Shown: positions 44,292-52,674, counted from the first letter of the stretch. The stretch is DNA of 64,000 nucleotides from Indibacter alkaliphilus LW1 (GCF_000295935.2 NZ_ALWO02000037.1:26259-90258), one strand, 5' to 3'. Program-made: numbers and translations. The notes: generated by a model from the letters alone, not told the origin.

Positions 44292-44444
44292 ATGCAGATC
44301 CACAAATTTCTTAAGCCGAGGCAGGCTTTAAATAAGGCATTTTTAAAAGTTAAGCCTTTAAAGAAGCAGATCGACCAATTGATTTATGAACTTTATGGGT
44401 TGACTGAGGAGGAGATAAGGATAGTGGAAGGGGGTGAAGGGTGA
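44292..44444 (+). pseudogene. Collapsed type IIG restriction-modification gene: N- and C-terminal ends joined in frame
   Basis: A 50-residue frame. The first half (FLKPRQALNKAFLKVKP) is the start typical of Bacteroidota Eco57I-like type IIG restriction-modification enzymes (about 1000 residues). The second half (QIDQLIYELYGLTEEEIRIV) is the typical end of the same enzymes. The methylase and nuclease core is missing, so an internal deletion has joined the ends in frame. The stop overlaps the DUF4238 start (GTGA). It still may drive translation of the next gene. Identification rests on remembered family ends, not on a search. Confidence 0.65.
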
Positions 44445-45382
44445 GCCAGCCAAAAAAGCATCATTATGTGCCACAGTGTTATCTAAAGAATTTTCGATCT
44501 GAGAATGGTGGACCTCTGTTTACTTTAAATATTGAGCATTTAAAAAAAGGTTATAACACTAAGATTAAGTCTCAGCATCCAGGGGCAATTTGCTATATAA
44601 ATAATTATTACTCAATTAAGGACAAATTAATTTTGAGTGGAGAATTAAAAGCGATTGACTTTGTAGAAAATATAGTAAATCATTACTACGAGAATAGATA
44701 TCAATCAGTTTTTGAAAAACTTATTAACAACCAATCAATCTCTTTTGAAGACGCGATGTTTGTCTCCGATTTTTTAGTGCATTTAAAAATTAGAAACCCA
44801 TATCAAATAGGATTGAATGAAAATCTTAAAATCGAAAAAATCATCCAAATTGCTAAAGAAAGATATTCTTCCTTGAAAAATGAAGCTATAAAATGGGGGT
44901 ATTCATCAGTTTTTTTCGATTCGATTTATGGAAACGAAATTATTAAACTTATAAACAAGGAGTCTTTGACAAAAGATTTTCAACTTGAAAGTCTGGTACA
45001 AAAATTTACCAATCCTGAAAAAAAACTAGCACTATTTAGAGAAGCGATTCTATTATGTCAATGGACTTTAATCGAAAGCAAGAATGACCAAGAATTATTT
45101 ATCACGACTGATAATCCAGGGGTTGCAATTGACACTTTTGGAAAAATCCATAACACAAAATTTACAAATGGATTTAATTTCTATTTTCCCATTTCACCAA
45201 ATCATACACTTGAAATATCAGATTCAAAAAAAGATCATCTAAGAACCAATAAAAAAGAAATCAAAGGAAAAAGTATTAACTCAAAATTAGTTATGGGCTT
45301 AAACCATTTGTATACAAAAGTTTCAACACGATATCTAATTGCGAATAACGCACGAACTTTGCAAAATTTTATAGATCTATGA
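44441..45382 (+). CDS. DUF4238 domain protein
   Basis: 313 residues from a GTG start that overlaps the stop of the collapsed R-M gene. KKHHYVPQCYLKNF (5-18) is the DUF4238 signature, and ITTDNPGVAI (about 225) and FPISPNHTLEI are its later conserved parts. The function is unknown; a nuclease or defence role has been suspected from its neighbourhoods. No signal peptide or membrane helix. AT-rich like the rest of the island. Its own stop overlaps the next start (ATGA), placing it in the middle of a coupled trio: IIG R-M - DUF4238 - DUF262. Confidence 0.88.
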   Translation: MSQPKKHHYVPQCYLKNFRSENGGPLFTLNIEHLKKGYNTKIKSQHPGAICYINNYYSIKDKLILSGELKAIDFVENIVNHYYENRYQSVFEKLINNQSISFEDAMFVSDFLVHLKIRNPYQIGLNENLKIEKIIQIAKERYSSLKNEAIKWGYSSVFFDSIYGNEIIKLINKESLTKDFQLESLVQKFTNPEKKLALFREAILLCQWTLIESKNDQELFITTDNPGVAIDTFGKIHNTKFTNGFNFYFPISPNHTLEISDSKKDHLRTNKKEIKGKSINSKLVMGLNHLYTKVSTRYLIANNARTLQNFIDL

Positions 45383-45453
45383 AAGCCAACGAACTGCAAA
45401 TCATCAATTTTTTACAGATATTAAGAGTACAGTTTGTTGTGACTTTGATTTAG
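45379..45453 (+). pseudogene. Start of a DUF262 (GmrS-like) gene, broken
   Basis: 24 residues before a TAG. MKANELQIINFLQ and the later QFV match the beginning of DUF262 proteins, which usually continue QF.IP.YQR.Y with the nucleotide-binding DUF262 core. Here the frame ends before that. The ATG overlaps the DUF4238 stop, so it was once coupled. DUF262 proteins are common in modification-dependent restriction (GmrSD-type). Confidence 0.55.
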
Positions 45454-45566
45454 CAGGGTTTTATCTGCTTTTCGAAATGAAATTAGCTGATGAGTCTAAG
45501 GTATCTAGATTAAAAAATATTAGTAGTTTAAAAGACAAACATTTGCATTTAGTTAGTCTTTTGTAA
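45417..45566 (+). pseudogene. Headless C-terminal gene fragment
   Basis: A 49-residue open frame with no start, in another frame than the DUF262 stub and overlapping its end. It has a plausible protein texture (CDFDLAGFYLLFEMKLADES, then a Lys/Leu-rich tail). It may be the tail of the DUF262 gene or of another deleted gene. I do not recognise it. Confidence 0.35.
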
Positions 45567-45589
45567 ATTGAAATTTATTTGGGCAAAAA

Positions 45590-46129
45590 ATGATACGAGC
45601 ATCACTTAACCCACACGTTTATTTAAATCATGCAAAATCCACTTTGTTGGTAGCAGGAGAAAATTTAAGAATCTTCTTTGAAGTAGCGAATCAGTCTGAT
45701 TTGATTGAAGAAAATCGCTTAAAACAATTAGGTTTTTTTCGATCAACTTTATTACATTATGCTATAACAATAGAACTTTTATTAAAGGATTTAGCTCTTA
45801 ATTATGAGAAACCAAATATTGAATCTGGAAAAATTAAAACATTTGATGACTTCCTAAAGAATTTAAAAAATGGGAAGAAAGGTGGTAATGGACATGATTT
45901 TAAAACTATAATTAAAAAGTATAATCTAAATTTTGAACAAAAGGAATTAGCATTGATTAATTCCCTTCAAGAATTTGCTATTTGGGCAGGTCGATTTCCA
46001 TATCCTAAAAACAATGATCAAATTGAAAAATTAGAAAATGTTAATGGGGTTTCAGGACCATCTTTATCGAATGAAACAGATGAAATTGTTAAAAAGATTC
46101 TTGAAAGAGTAAATATCGCTTTACAATAA
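45590..46129 (+). CDS. HEPN-like helical protein, possible toxin (unproven)
   Basis: 179 residues, mostly helical, no signal or membrane segment. HYAITIELLLKDLAL and GHDFKTIIKKY followed by FAIWAGRFPYPKN resemble the layout of small HEPN-like proteins. An RSTLLH sequence (Arg51-His56) fits the Rx4H spacing of HEPN RNases, though it lies earlier than usual. It ends 10 bases before a HigA-like antitoxin gene that lacks its normal HigB toxin. This suggests a toxin-antitoxin pair, but could be chance in a decayed island. Confidence 0.55.
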   Translation: MIRASLNPHVYLNHAKSTLLVAGENLRIFFEVANQSDLIEENRLKQLGFFRSTLLHYAITIELLLKDLALNYEKPNIESGKIKTFDDFLKNLKNGKKGGNGHDFKTIIKKYNLNFEQKELALINSLQEFAIWAGRFPYPKNNDQIEKLENVNGVSGPSLSNETDEIVKKILERVNIALQ

Positions 46130-46139
46130 TTTAAGCTCT

Positions 46140-46529
46140 ATGAAATGGGATAAAATCATCACCACTACCCAAGAATATGAAAAAGCGCTAAAAAGACTCT
46201 CTTCAATATTTGATGTCAATCCAGATAGTCCTGAAGGCATGGAGGCAGAGCTATTGGTGACGCTGATAGACAAGTATGAAAAAGAGCACTACCCTATCGC
46301 TTTGCCTGAGCCTATTACGGCCATCAAAGAAGCCATGGAAATGAAAGGGCTAAAAGATAAAGACTTGATACCTGCCATTGGTAGCAAGACTACCGTAAGC
46401 CTTGTACTCAACCGTAAGCGGGCTTTGATTATAGATATGATCAGAAACCTTCACGATCTTTTAGGTTTGCCTGTTGAGGTTCTCATTCAGCCTTATGAAC
46501 TCAATAGCAGTCAGAAAATCATAAGTTGA
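46140..46529 (+). CDS. HigA-like antitoxin / transcriptional regulator
   Basis: 129 residues of the COG5499 HigA type: NPDSPEGMEAELLVTLIDKY, EHYPIALPEPITAI, LKDKDLIPAIGS, VSLVLNRKRALIIDMIRNLH and GLPVEVLIQP. The C-terminal half is an XRE-type helix-turn-helix. HigA normally follows HigB (an mRNase of about 100 residues); no HigB is present, and the gene directly before it is the HEPN-like protein. So it is either an orphan antitoxin or has a non-standard partner. Confidence 0.85.
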   Translation: MKWDKIITTTQEYEKALKRLSSIFDVNPDSPEGMEAELLVTLIDKYEKEHYPIALPEPITAIKEAMEMKGLKDKDLIPAIGSKTTVSLVLNRKRALIIDMIRNLHDLLGLPVEVLIQPYELNSSQKIIS

Positions 46530-46534
46530 TAATA

Positions 46535-46801
46535 ATGAATAAGCTAAAGATTGATTAGACCATTGATAGAGGCGAAGATGACAAATTATGGGGATCAGTG
46601 TGTCACAACGGTAACTTGATCAGTGACTATGATGATAGCATTGCCGAACTTGAGGTCAAGTTTAAAATCCTGTTGGAAGATTTTGAAAAGGTAGAGTGGT
46701 TGAGGAATGAGTTAATAAAAGGTGAGGAAAGTGGTTTATCCAATAAGACTATGAGCGAAATTTTAGAAGAAGCAAAAAGACGTGCTAAATTGGCTAAATG
46801 A
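46535..46801 (+). pseudogene. HicB/ParD chimeric antitoxin gene with an internal stop
   Basis: In one frame: MNKLKID, TAG (46556-46558), then DRGEDDKLWGSVCHNGNLIS and AELEVKFKILLEDFE, which is a HicB-like N-terminal half. It continues without a break into VEWLRNELIKGEESGLSNKT and EILEEAKRRAK, a ParD-type C-terminal half. A GTG at 46598 could start a shorter product of 67 residues. The join looks like a deletion between two antitoxin genes. Its stop overlaps the ATG of a ParE stub. Confidence 0.65.
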
Positions 46802-46845
46802 ATTACACCCTTACCCGCCAAGCTGAAGAAGACTACATCCCTTAA
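46798..46845 (+). pseudogene. ParE toxin 5' stub
   Basis: ATG overlapping the ParD stop (ATGA) opens MNYTLTRQAEEDYIP and then TAA. This is the beginning of RelE/ParE-type toxins (first strand and helix); the catalytic part is missing. It shows the ParD half belonged to a ParDE module whose toxin has been deleted. Confidence 0.6.
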
Positions 46846-46865
46846 CTTTCTAAGCATTTCGATAA

Positions 46866-46905
46866 TAAAAAAGAGAAACCAACTCAAGTCAGTTTCTCCT
46901 TTTTA
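46866..46905. terminator. Terminator closing the accessory island
   Basis: GAGAAAC (46873-46879) and GTTTCTC (46892-46898) with an A-run before and a T-run after; the loop can add ACT/AGT. It can end transcription from the island; the next gene, a TonB receptor, runs towards it. Confidence 0.65.
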
Positions 46906-47038
46906 AATTTTATGAATTGAAAAAAATATCCAGTATTTTTTTCGGTCCAATATCCAATAATTTCTTCTGAGATAAGCTCTAGGCCATCCATCCTCTCTAA
47001 AGTCCTAGAAAAATGTCCAGGAATTCGATTGCTCATTA

Positions 47039-49168
47039 TCAGAAATTCAACCTGCCTGACAAACCAAAAGTGGCCGGCTCTCCCAAATGTGCTGCGCCAA
47101 AATTATAGGCATAGGCCACATAGCGGGTATTGGTGATGTTTCTCATCCAAAATCCCAATTCTACATTTTTTACATTCAGCCCTATCCTTGCATTTACCAA
47201 CTGATAAGGATCCTGGCTCAAAGTATTGGGAAGGTCAAAGAAGGTCTCTCCTATGTACTGCCACTCTGCCCTGAGCAAAAGTGAAATCTCCTTTTCGGAA
47301 TTCAATACCTTTTGGTACTGTGCCAAAGCCAACGAGGTGAAATTTGGGGTAAACAGCTGCCTGTTTCCGCTATAATCTACATTTCCTTCTCCCGCTGCCA
47401 GGTCTAAAGTGGTAAATCTGGCATCAGTGATACCTGCATTCCAACCGAGTGTGAAGTTATTGCCGATCAAAGCTGTCAGTTCAGACTCCAAACCTTTACT
47501 GGTCAGTTGACCTTCATTTCGGGTAATTACAATGGCATCTGGCAAGACCAATTGAGGCACCTGAATATTGTCCACTGTCGTGAAAAATGCACTTACATTC
47601 CAACGAAGGGTGTTATCGAGAAAGTCATTTTTCATACCTACTTCAAAATTATTGCTGAACTCCGGATCAAATGGCTGCAATGGAGACTCTGAAGGATTAG
47701 AACTAATAGGAGTCAGGCCTCCGGCACGGAATCCCCTTGCAAATGAAGCAAATAACATTTGCTCTTGATTGAGTCTATAAGACATGATGGCTTTTGGAGA
47801 AAAAGCACTGAAATTAGCAGAAGCACTGATCTCAGGCTGAACAACGATTGGATCCGGCATTCCCTGGGCTTGAAATTCACCAAAACCTCTCAATTCTCTT
47901 CTTTCCACATCATACCTCATTCCCAGATTGACATCAAACCTATCTGTCAGTTGGTAAGTAGCACTTCCAAACCATGCAAAGCCTCTGTTATTGCCAATAT
48001 TGGTCAGAATAGAACTTGCATTTACCGGAGCTCCAAAAAGTGCCCCGTCTGCACCGAAATTAGTGGCCTGCTTGACAGGTTCATCCTGAATAAAACCAAA
48101 GACTCCTGTCAACCAAGAAAACTTCGACTCAGGGTTTTTGACAGAAGAAATTTTCATTTCCTGAGTCCATACACTTACCCGGTTCCATTCTCTGCCATAG
48201 TCATTGAATATCGTAACAATATCCAAAGGAGAAAAGTCACCGTCCAAATCCCCCTCATAAATCCTGTAATTTTCCTGATAAGCCGTCTGTGAACTGAAAT
48301 TGATTTTTTCACCTGTATAATCCACACTCAAAGAAGCATTGAAAACATCATCTCTCATCCTGGCAGGACTGTCCTGATTCAAAACAAATGGGTTATCTAA
48401 TGCTTGTGAGATAGATCCTGCCAAAGGAAAAGCTCCTTGATTCCTGTTGTTGTTATTTTTGACATTCAGGGACATAGACCATTTGTTACTGGCCAAGTAC
48501 CTTAAATTGTAATTTCCCAAAAAAGTATTTCTTCTATCGAAGCTACCTCCTGTAAACTCATTGGTGAAAAAACCTCCATGGGTCTCGTACAAGCCGGAAA
48601 CCCCAAGAAAAAGCTTATCCTTGATCAAAGGAGTCTGCACGCCAACAGAATATCTTCCCAATTTGTAATTGCCAAAGTCAAAACCAAAAAAGCCTTTGGT
48701 TTCATTGCTTGGTTTTTTGGTGATGATATTGATTACTCCTCCCATTGCATTTCTTCCATATAAGGTTCCCTGAGGGCCGCGGAGCACTTCAATTCTTTCT
48801 ACATCCAAAAGCGGATTGATATATGTATCCAAGTCAAACTGGATCACTCCATCAATATAGGTGGCTACAGCAGGATCATAAGACGTGGTGGCAATCCCAC
48901 GGATGCTGTTAACTGTTCTACCGTCTCCTGAATGTGCTGCATAAAAATTCGGAAACAAAGCAGAAAGGTCTCGGTTATTCCACAATCTGAATTGTCTGAT
49001 TTCTTTTTCTGTCAAAGAAGAAATGGAAACAGGGACTTCCTGTTGATTTTCTTCTTGCTTTTGAGCTGTCACGGTGACTTCGTCAAGCTGTCTTTCCTGT
49101 GTTTGGGCTGTGACATGTCCTGCTGCCGCACAAATTACAGCTGCCAAAAGACTGATCTTAAACTTCAT
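47039..49168 (-). CDS. TonB-dependent outer-membrane receptor
   Basis: 709 residues. Signal peptide (1-21), TonB box-like LDEVTVTAQKQEEN, plug domain (about 45-160) with RGPQGTLYGRNAMGGVINIITKKP, and a 22-strand-type beta barrel ending in Phe (LSGRLNF). It has no N-terminal carboxypeptidase-like domain and no SusD partner, unlike SusC. The plug (VPVSISSLTEKEI) is of the class common in sphingomonads and gammaproteobacteria. The substrate is unknown. Energy comes from TonB-ExbBD, not in the window. Confidence 0.9.
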   Translation of the reverse strand: MKFKISLLAAVICAAAGHVTAQTQERQLDEVTVTAQKQEENQQEVPVSISSLTEKEIRQFRLWNNRDLSALFPNFYAAHSGDGRTVNSIRGIATTSYDPAVATYIDGVIQFDLDTYINPLLDVERIEVLRGPQGTLYGRNAMGGVINIITKKPSNETKGFFGFDFGNYKLGRYSVGVQTPLIKDKLFLGVSGLYETHGGFFTNEFTGGSFDRRNTFLGNYNLRYLASNKWSMSLNVKNNNNRNQGAFPLAGSISQALDNPFVLNQDSPARMRDDVFNASLSVDYTGEKINFSSQTAYQENYRIYEGDLDGDFSPLDIVTIFNDYGREWNRVSVWTQEMKISSVKNPESKFSWLTGVFGFIQDEPVKQATNFGADGALFGAPVNASSILTNIGNNRGFAWFGSATYQLTDRFDVNLGMRYDVERRELRGFGEFQAQGMPDPIVVQPEISASANFSAFSPKAIMSYRLNQEQMLFASFARGFRAGGLTPISSNPSESPLQPFDPEFSNNFEVGMKNDFLDNTLRWNVSAFFTTVDNIQVPQLVLPDAIVITRNEGQLTSKGLESELTALIGNNFTLGWNAGITDARFTTLDLAAGEGNVDYSGNRQLFTPNFTSLALAQYQKVLNSEKEISLLLRAEWQYIGETFFDLPNTLSQDPYQLVNARIGLNVKNVELGFWMRNITNTRYVAYAYNFGAAHLGEPATFGLSGRLNF

Positions 49169-49225
49169 GTAATCTTTGTTTAATAGGTAGGGGTTATTTT
49201 GCGTATTCTGAGCCCGAAATTATAC

Positions 49226-49257
49226 AAAAAAACCATTTCCTCATTCAGGAAATGGTT
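49226..49257 (-). terminator. Intrinsic terminator of the PQQ-type dehydrogenase gene
   Basis: AACCATTTCCT (49226... read at 49231-49241) and AGGAAATGGTT (49247-49257) form an 11-bp stem with a 5-base loop; on the minus strand a run of seven T follows. It lies 27 bases after the dehydrogenase stop and before the TonB receptor. Confidence 0.85.
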
Positions 49258-49283
49258 TATCTGGTCAGAACTTTGATGATTGG

Positions 49284-51992
49284 TTATTTTTGGGCAAAAT
49301 ACACTGTGTTCAAAAGAAATGAATTCCAAATGTCAACTCCTGTTTCGGTTCTGAAAATCAGGTAAAGGTCATCAGGATTTTCTGTTTGACGCAATGCAAT
49401 TTCCACATCAAACCATTTTCCCTTATGGTTTTTTGGACGGAGATCATTACTCAGGACCTCACTTTTGCCTAAAAGCTCGCCTGACTCTCCCCCACTCCTG
49501 ACTTCTATCCAACCGCTTTTTCTGTTGGGGTCTATGGATAAAACCAATTTATGGATATCCTTCAGGTCAATATTTTCAAACATGATGAATGAATTGTCTT
49601 CTGTGAATTTTACCAACCTTGAATTTTGATGGTTTGCCTTCGCCGCACCTTGGAATTCGTCTGCATTCGCTGCAGGCATCAGTGGATTCCTCAAAACCAG
49701 TTGCTGCCTCCTAAATATTGGATCAATTTCATTGGCGCCTTTATCCCTGTAACTGGCAGTGAATATGTAAGTACCGTTGGTCTCCTGCTTACTGTGCGCA
49801 TCAAAATCCAATTTCCCCTTCAAGGGCATGCTTTTTCCCTTCTTCCCTTGCGCATTGGGGGATAGAGAAAGAACATAATCAACCATTTGAACTATAACTC
49901 CTTCCTCCAAATGTGCATGGGCAGGCATCAAACGCTCTCCCCAAACTCCAGACCCACCATTTATAATTTTTTCCTTCAGGTAAACGGATGCATCTGCTCT
50001 ATCCTCATACATTTTCGCCACCTCCTTATAACTCGGTCCTACTGAGGCTTCACTTACAGCATGACAGGCCTTGCAGCCGCTTTTTGCAGTAAGATTCATC
50101 CCAATGACCTGTACTGGGTCTTCTTGCTGATGTCCCATAGAAGCTTCTACCCTATCAAAGCCCTCTGGAAGATACATAAAGTTCACCTGGACATTTTCCT
50201 CTTCTATCCCTTCACCCAAAATACCATCCTCCTTATCCTGAACGGACACTTCATAGGATACTTGAGCATTGTCCCAATAAAAACTTCTGTTTTCAGGCCA
50301 TTCAATTGCTACCTGTGGCGGCTCATTTCCTACCCTAATTTCAATGCTTGCGCTAGCCTCCAACCCTTCCAGGTCTCTTACTTTCAATGTGGCCTGATAG
50401 GTCCCTGGCTTTTCGTAAGTAAATAAAGGGTTTTCTTCAGCGCTGGTCATTGAACCATCTCCAGAAAAATCCCACTCATAAGTCAAGACATCATTTTCAT
50501 CGAAATCAAAGCTTTCGCTTGCTGAAAACTGCACATTCATGGGTGCCGCTCCCTGCGTTTTATCCGCTTTTGCTTTGGCTATTGGTTTTCGGTTACCTGC
50601 ACTGAACTCTATTTTATAAATGCCTGAATCATCATTTTGGGCACTCCAATACGTCCCATACTCCAAAATATAAAGTGAGCCGTCAGGACCAAACTGCATG
50701 TCCATGGGTTTGTCAAAAACCGTGGACGGCATAAATTCCTCCATGGAAACCAAGTTATGGTTTTCATCCATAGTCACCGTAAAAATCCAATTCCTCATCC
50801 AGTCATAGATAAAAAGCTTTCCTTCATAGTACCGGGGAAACTTTACTTCTGTTTTTGGGAAAAGGTCAGGGTAATAAACCGGTCCTGCCATGGCATTTCT
50901 ACCCCCTTCCCTAAGCTGGGGAAAGGTATCAGAAGCAGCATAGGGATACCAAATAAACGCTGGCTGTGCAGGCGGCAATTCATTCAGTCCGGTATTGTTG
51001 GGAGAATAGTTGACGGGCTTTTTTGCATCATATTCATAATTACTCTCCTGCTTTTCAAAATCATAGTGCCAATAAGGCCTGTTATCGGCAATCAGATAAG
51101 GCCATCCAAAAAATCCCGGTCCTTTGGCCTGGTTGATTTCATCGTAGCCCCTAGGCCCTCTCCCCAAGCTGTCCTGGTGGGCATCTGGCCCCACCTCTCC
51201 CCAGTACAGGTTGCCATTCATGGGGTCAACAGAAATCCGGAACGGGTTTCTATTTCCCATCACATAAATCTCCGGTCTGGTTTTGGGAGTGCCCTCCGGA
51301 AATAAATTTCCTTTGGGAATGGTATAAGTCCCATCAGCCTGTGGGGTAATTCTTAAAATAGCTCCCCGGAGATCATTGGAATTTGCAGAGCTTCTTTGTG
51401 CATCAACATTTTCTGGCCTACCAGCCCTTTCATCGATAGGGTTGTAATTGTCAGATTCAAAAGGTGTACTGTCATCACCCAATGACAGGTAAAGGTTGCC
51501 TTCACTGTCAAATTCAATGGAGCCTCCACTATGGCAACAACCTCTGAATTGCGGAATTTCCAACATGACCTTTTCAGATTCCATATCCACCTGGTCATTG
51601 AGCAAAGTAAATCTTGAAAGCCTGTTGATGTGATTGTCTCCCACAGGTGAATAGTAAAGGTAGATCCACTGATTTTTTTCAAAGTCAGGATCCTTTGCCA
51701 ATCCAAGCAGACCATCCTCACTTTCGTAAAAAACATCTATAAAACCAATATCTTTAGCTGTGCCCGTCTCGGGTTCATACATCCTGATTTTCCCTTTTCT
51801 CTCGATAAACAATACCCTTCCGTCAGCCAGGACTTCTAGTTCCATGGGTTCGTCAAGCTTTTCGATCAGGGTAATTTTGGTAAATCGGGTTTCTTCAGGT
51901 TTTTCCGTTACAAACCTTTCGGGCTCTTGACAGGCCCAAAAAAGCAGGGCAATCAAAACACCGGAGAAGGCATTAGATTTAGAGGTATTCAT
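49284..51992 (-). CDS. PQQ-dependent sugar dehydrogenase-like lipoprotein fused to PKD and cytochrome c domains
   Basis: 902 residues. Lipobox FWAC (Cys21). A soluble-glucose-dehydrogenase-like six-bladed propeller (about 38-465) has FRGCCHSGGS with the likely catalytic His154, SLGDDS and GNRNPFRIS. PKD domain about 468-555 (YEWDFSGDGS). Cytochrome c about 630-710 with heme site CKACH (640-644) and likely Met689 ligand (LMPAHAH). A C-terminal CBM6-like beta domain (about 735-902) follows. It would oxidise a sugar and pass electrons to its own heme, anchored in the envelope. True PQQ use is inferred. Confidence 0.87.
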   Translation of the reverse strand: MNTSKSNAFSGVLIALLFWACQEPERFVTEKPEETRFTKITLIEKLDEPMELEVLADGRVLFIERKGKIRMYEPETGTAKDIGFIDVFYESEDGLLGLAKDPDFEKNQWIYLYYSPVGDNHINRLSRFTLLNDQVDMESEKVMLEIPQFRGCCHSGGSIEFDSEGNLYLSLGDDSTPFESDNYNPIDERAGRPENVDAQRSSANSNDLRGAILRITPQADGTYTIPKGNLFPEGTPKTRPEIYVMGNRNPFRISVDPMNGNLYWGEVGPDAHQDSLGRGPRGYDEINQAKGPGFFGWPYLIADNRPYWHYDFEKQESNYEYDAKKPVNYSPNNTGLNELPPAQPAFIWYPYAASDTFPQLREGGRNAMAGPVYYPDLFPKTEVKFPRYYEGKLFIYDWMRNWIFTVTMDENHNLVSMEEFMPSTVFDKPMDMQFGPDGSLYILEYGTYWSAQNDDSGIYKIEFSAGNRKPIAKAKADKTQGAAPMNVQFSASESFDFDENDVLTYEWDFSGDGSMTSAEENPLFTYEKPGTYQATLKVRDLEGLEASASIEIRVGNEPPQVAIEWPENRSFYWDNAQVSYEVSVQDKEDGILGEGIEEENVQVNFMYLPEGFDRVEASMGHQQEDPVQVIGMNLTAKSGCKACHAVSEASVGPSYKEVAKMYEDRADASVYLKEKIINGGSGVWGERLMPAHAHLEEGVIVQMVDYVLSLSPNAQGKKGKSMPLKGKLDFDAHSKQETNGTYIFTASYRDKGANEIDPIFRRQQLVLRNPLMPAANADEFQGAAKANHQNSRLVKFTEDNSFIMFENIDLKDIHKLVLSIDPNRKSGWIEVRSGGESGELLGKSEVLSNDLRPKNHKGKWFDVEIALRQTENPDDLYLIFRTETGVDIWNSFLLNTVYFAQK

Positions 51993-52044
51993 TCAATAGG
52001 TTATTTTGGCTGGATCAAGGTAAAAAATAAAGTGGCACCAAAAC

Positions 52045-52073
52045 AAAAAAATCCCCTGTTGGACAGGGGATTT
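52045..52073 (-). terminator. Intrinsic terminator of the beta-barrel protein gene
   Basis: AATCCCCTG (52050-52058) and CAGGGGATT (52064-52072) with a 5-base loop; a T-run (the AAAAAA on +) follows on the minus strand. It lies 23 bases after the stop of the outer-membrane protein gene. Confidence 0.85.
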
Positions 52074-52095
52074 GATTAACGGAAAAATAATTTCT

Positions 52096-52674
52096 TTAAA
52101 ATTTAAATGATAAGCCGAGCAAGAGTTGCTGAAAACGAAAGTCTCCAGTACCGGTAAAAACATCATCAATCATTACTGTTTGCCCCTGCATTACTCTTTC
52201 ATATCTGAGGTCAAGTCCTACACTGTTGAAGTTGAGGCCAATCCCAAACTGATATCCGGCATTGTATTTTTCATAGTCAAAATCCCTTAATCCATCCTGC
52301 AGGTAGTAATGGAATGATGGACCTGCAAAGACAGAAACTACAGACCCCAGCAAGTTCAAGCCTACCAAAACCGGTGCATCCAATCTTTCAGTTGTCAATT
52401 GGACATTATTCACTTCGGATTTCAAATTGGTATACCCCAACTCCGGCCTGAGGTATAAAGGACCCAGGTTGAGTTTACCAAATACACCCACATTGTAGCC
52501 CAGGTTATTCCAAGGATTGCCCCATATTGCTTCTGCGTCTTTGAAATACTGGCCGTTGGAATTGTAATTCATTCCTCCTTTGACACCAAAACCAGAGCCC
52601 ATCTGCGCATTTACGGTATCAAAACAAAATAACATTCCCACAATTAGGAACATGGATTTAATTGCTGTCTTCAT
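52096..52674 (-). CDS. Small outer-membrane beta-barrel protein
   Basis: 192 residues with a signal peptide (about 1-23). The rest alternates hydrophobic and polar residues as in an eight-stranded barrel (GFGVKGGMNYNS, LYLRPELGYTNLKSE, VGLDLRYERVMQG) and ends with Phe (LGLSFKF), the outer-membrane insertion signal. This is the porin-family (PorT-like, OmpW-size) group of Bacteroidota; the function is unknown. Divergent from msrAB. Confidence 0.82.
   Translation of the reverse strand: MKTAIKSMFLIVGMLFCFDTVNAQMGSGFGVKGGMNYNSNGQYFKDAEAIWGNPWNNLGYNVGVFGKLNLGPLYLRPELGYTNLKSEVNNVQLTTERLDAPVLVGLNLLGSVVSVFAGPSFHYYLQDGLRDFDYEKYNAGYQFGIGLNFNSVGLDLRYERVMQGQTVMIDDVFTGTGDFRFQQLLLGLSFKF

Noticed and set aside
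44292-44444. Treating the 50-residue frame as an intact small gene
   Set aside because: It reads as the start and end of one large R-M family joined together, so collapse is the simpler explanation.
47759-48292. 177-codon plus-strand ORF opposite the TonB receptor
   Set aside because: Antisense shadow of a beta-barrel gene; no start context or recognisable motif.
47039-52674. A polysaccharide utilisation locus around the TonB receptor
   Set aside because: There is no SusD-like gene, and the receptor lacks the SusC N-terminal domain; the neighbours are separate transcription units with their own terminators.
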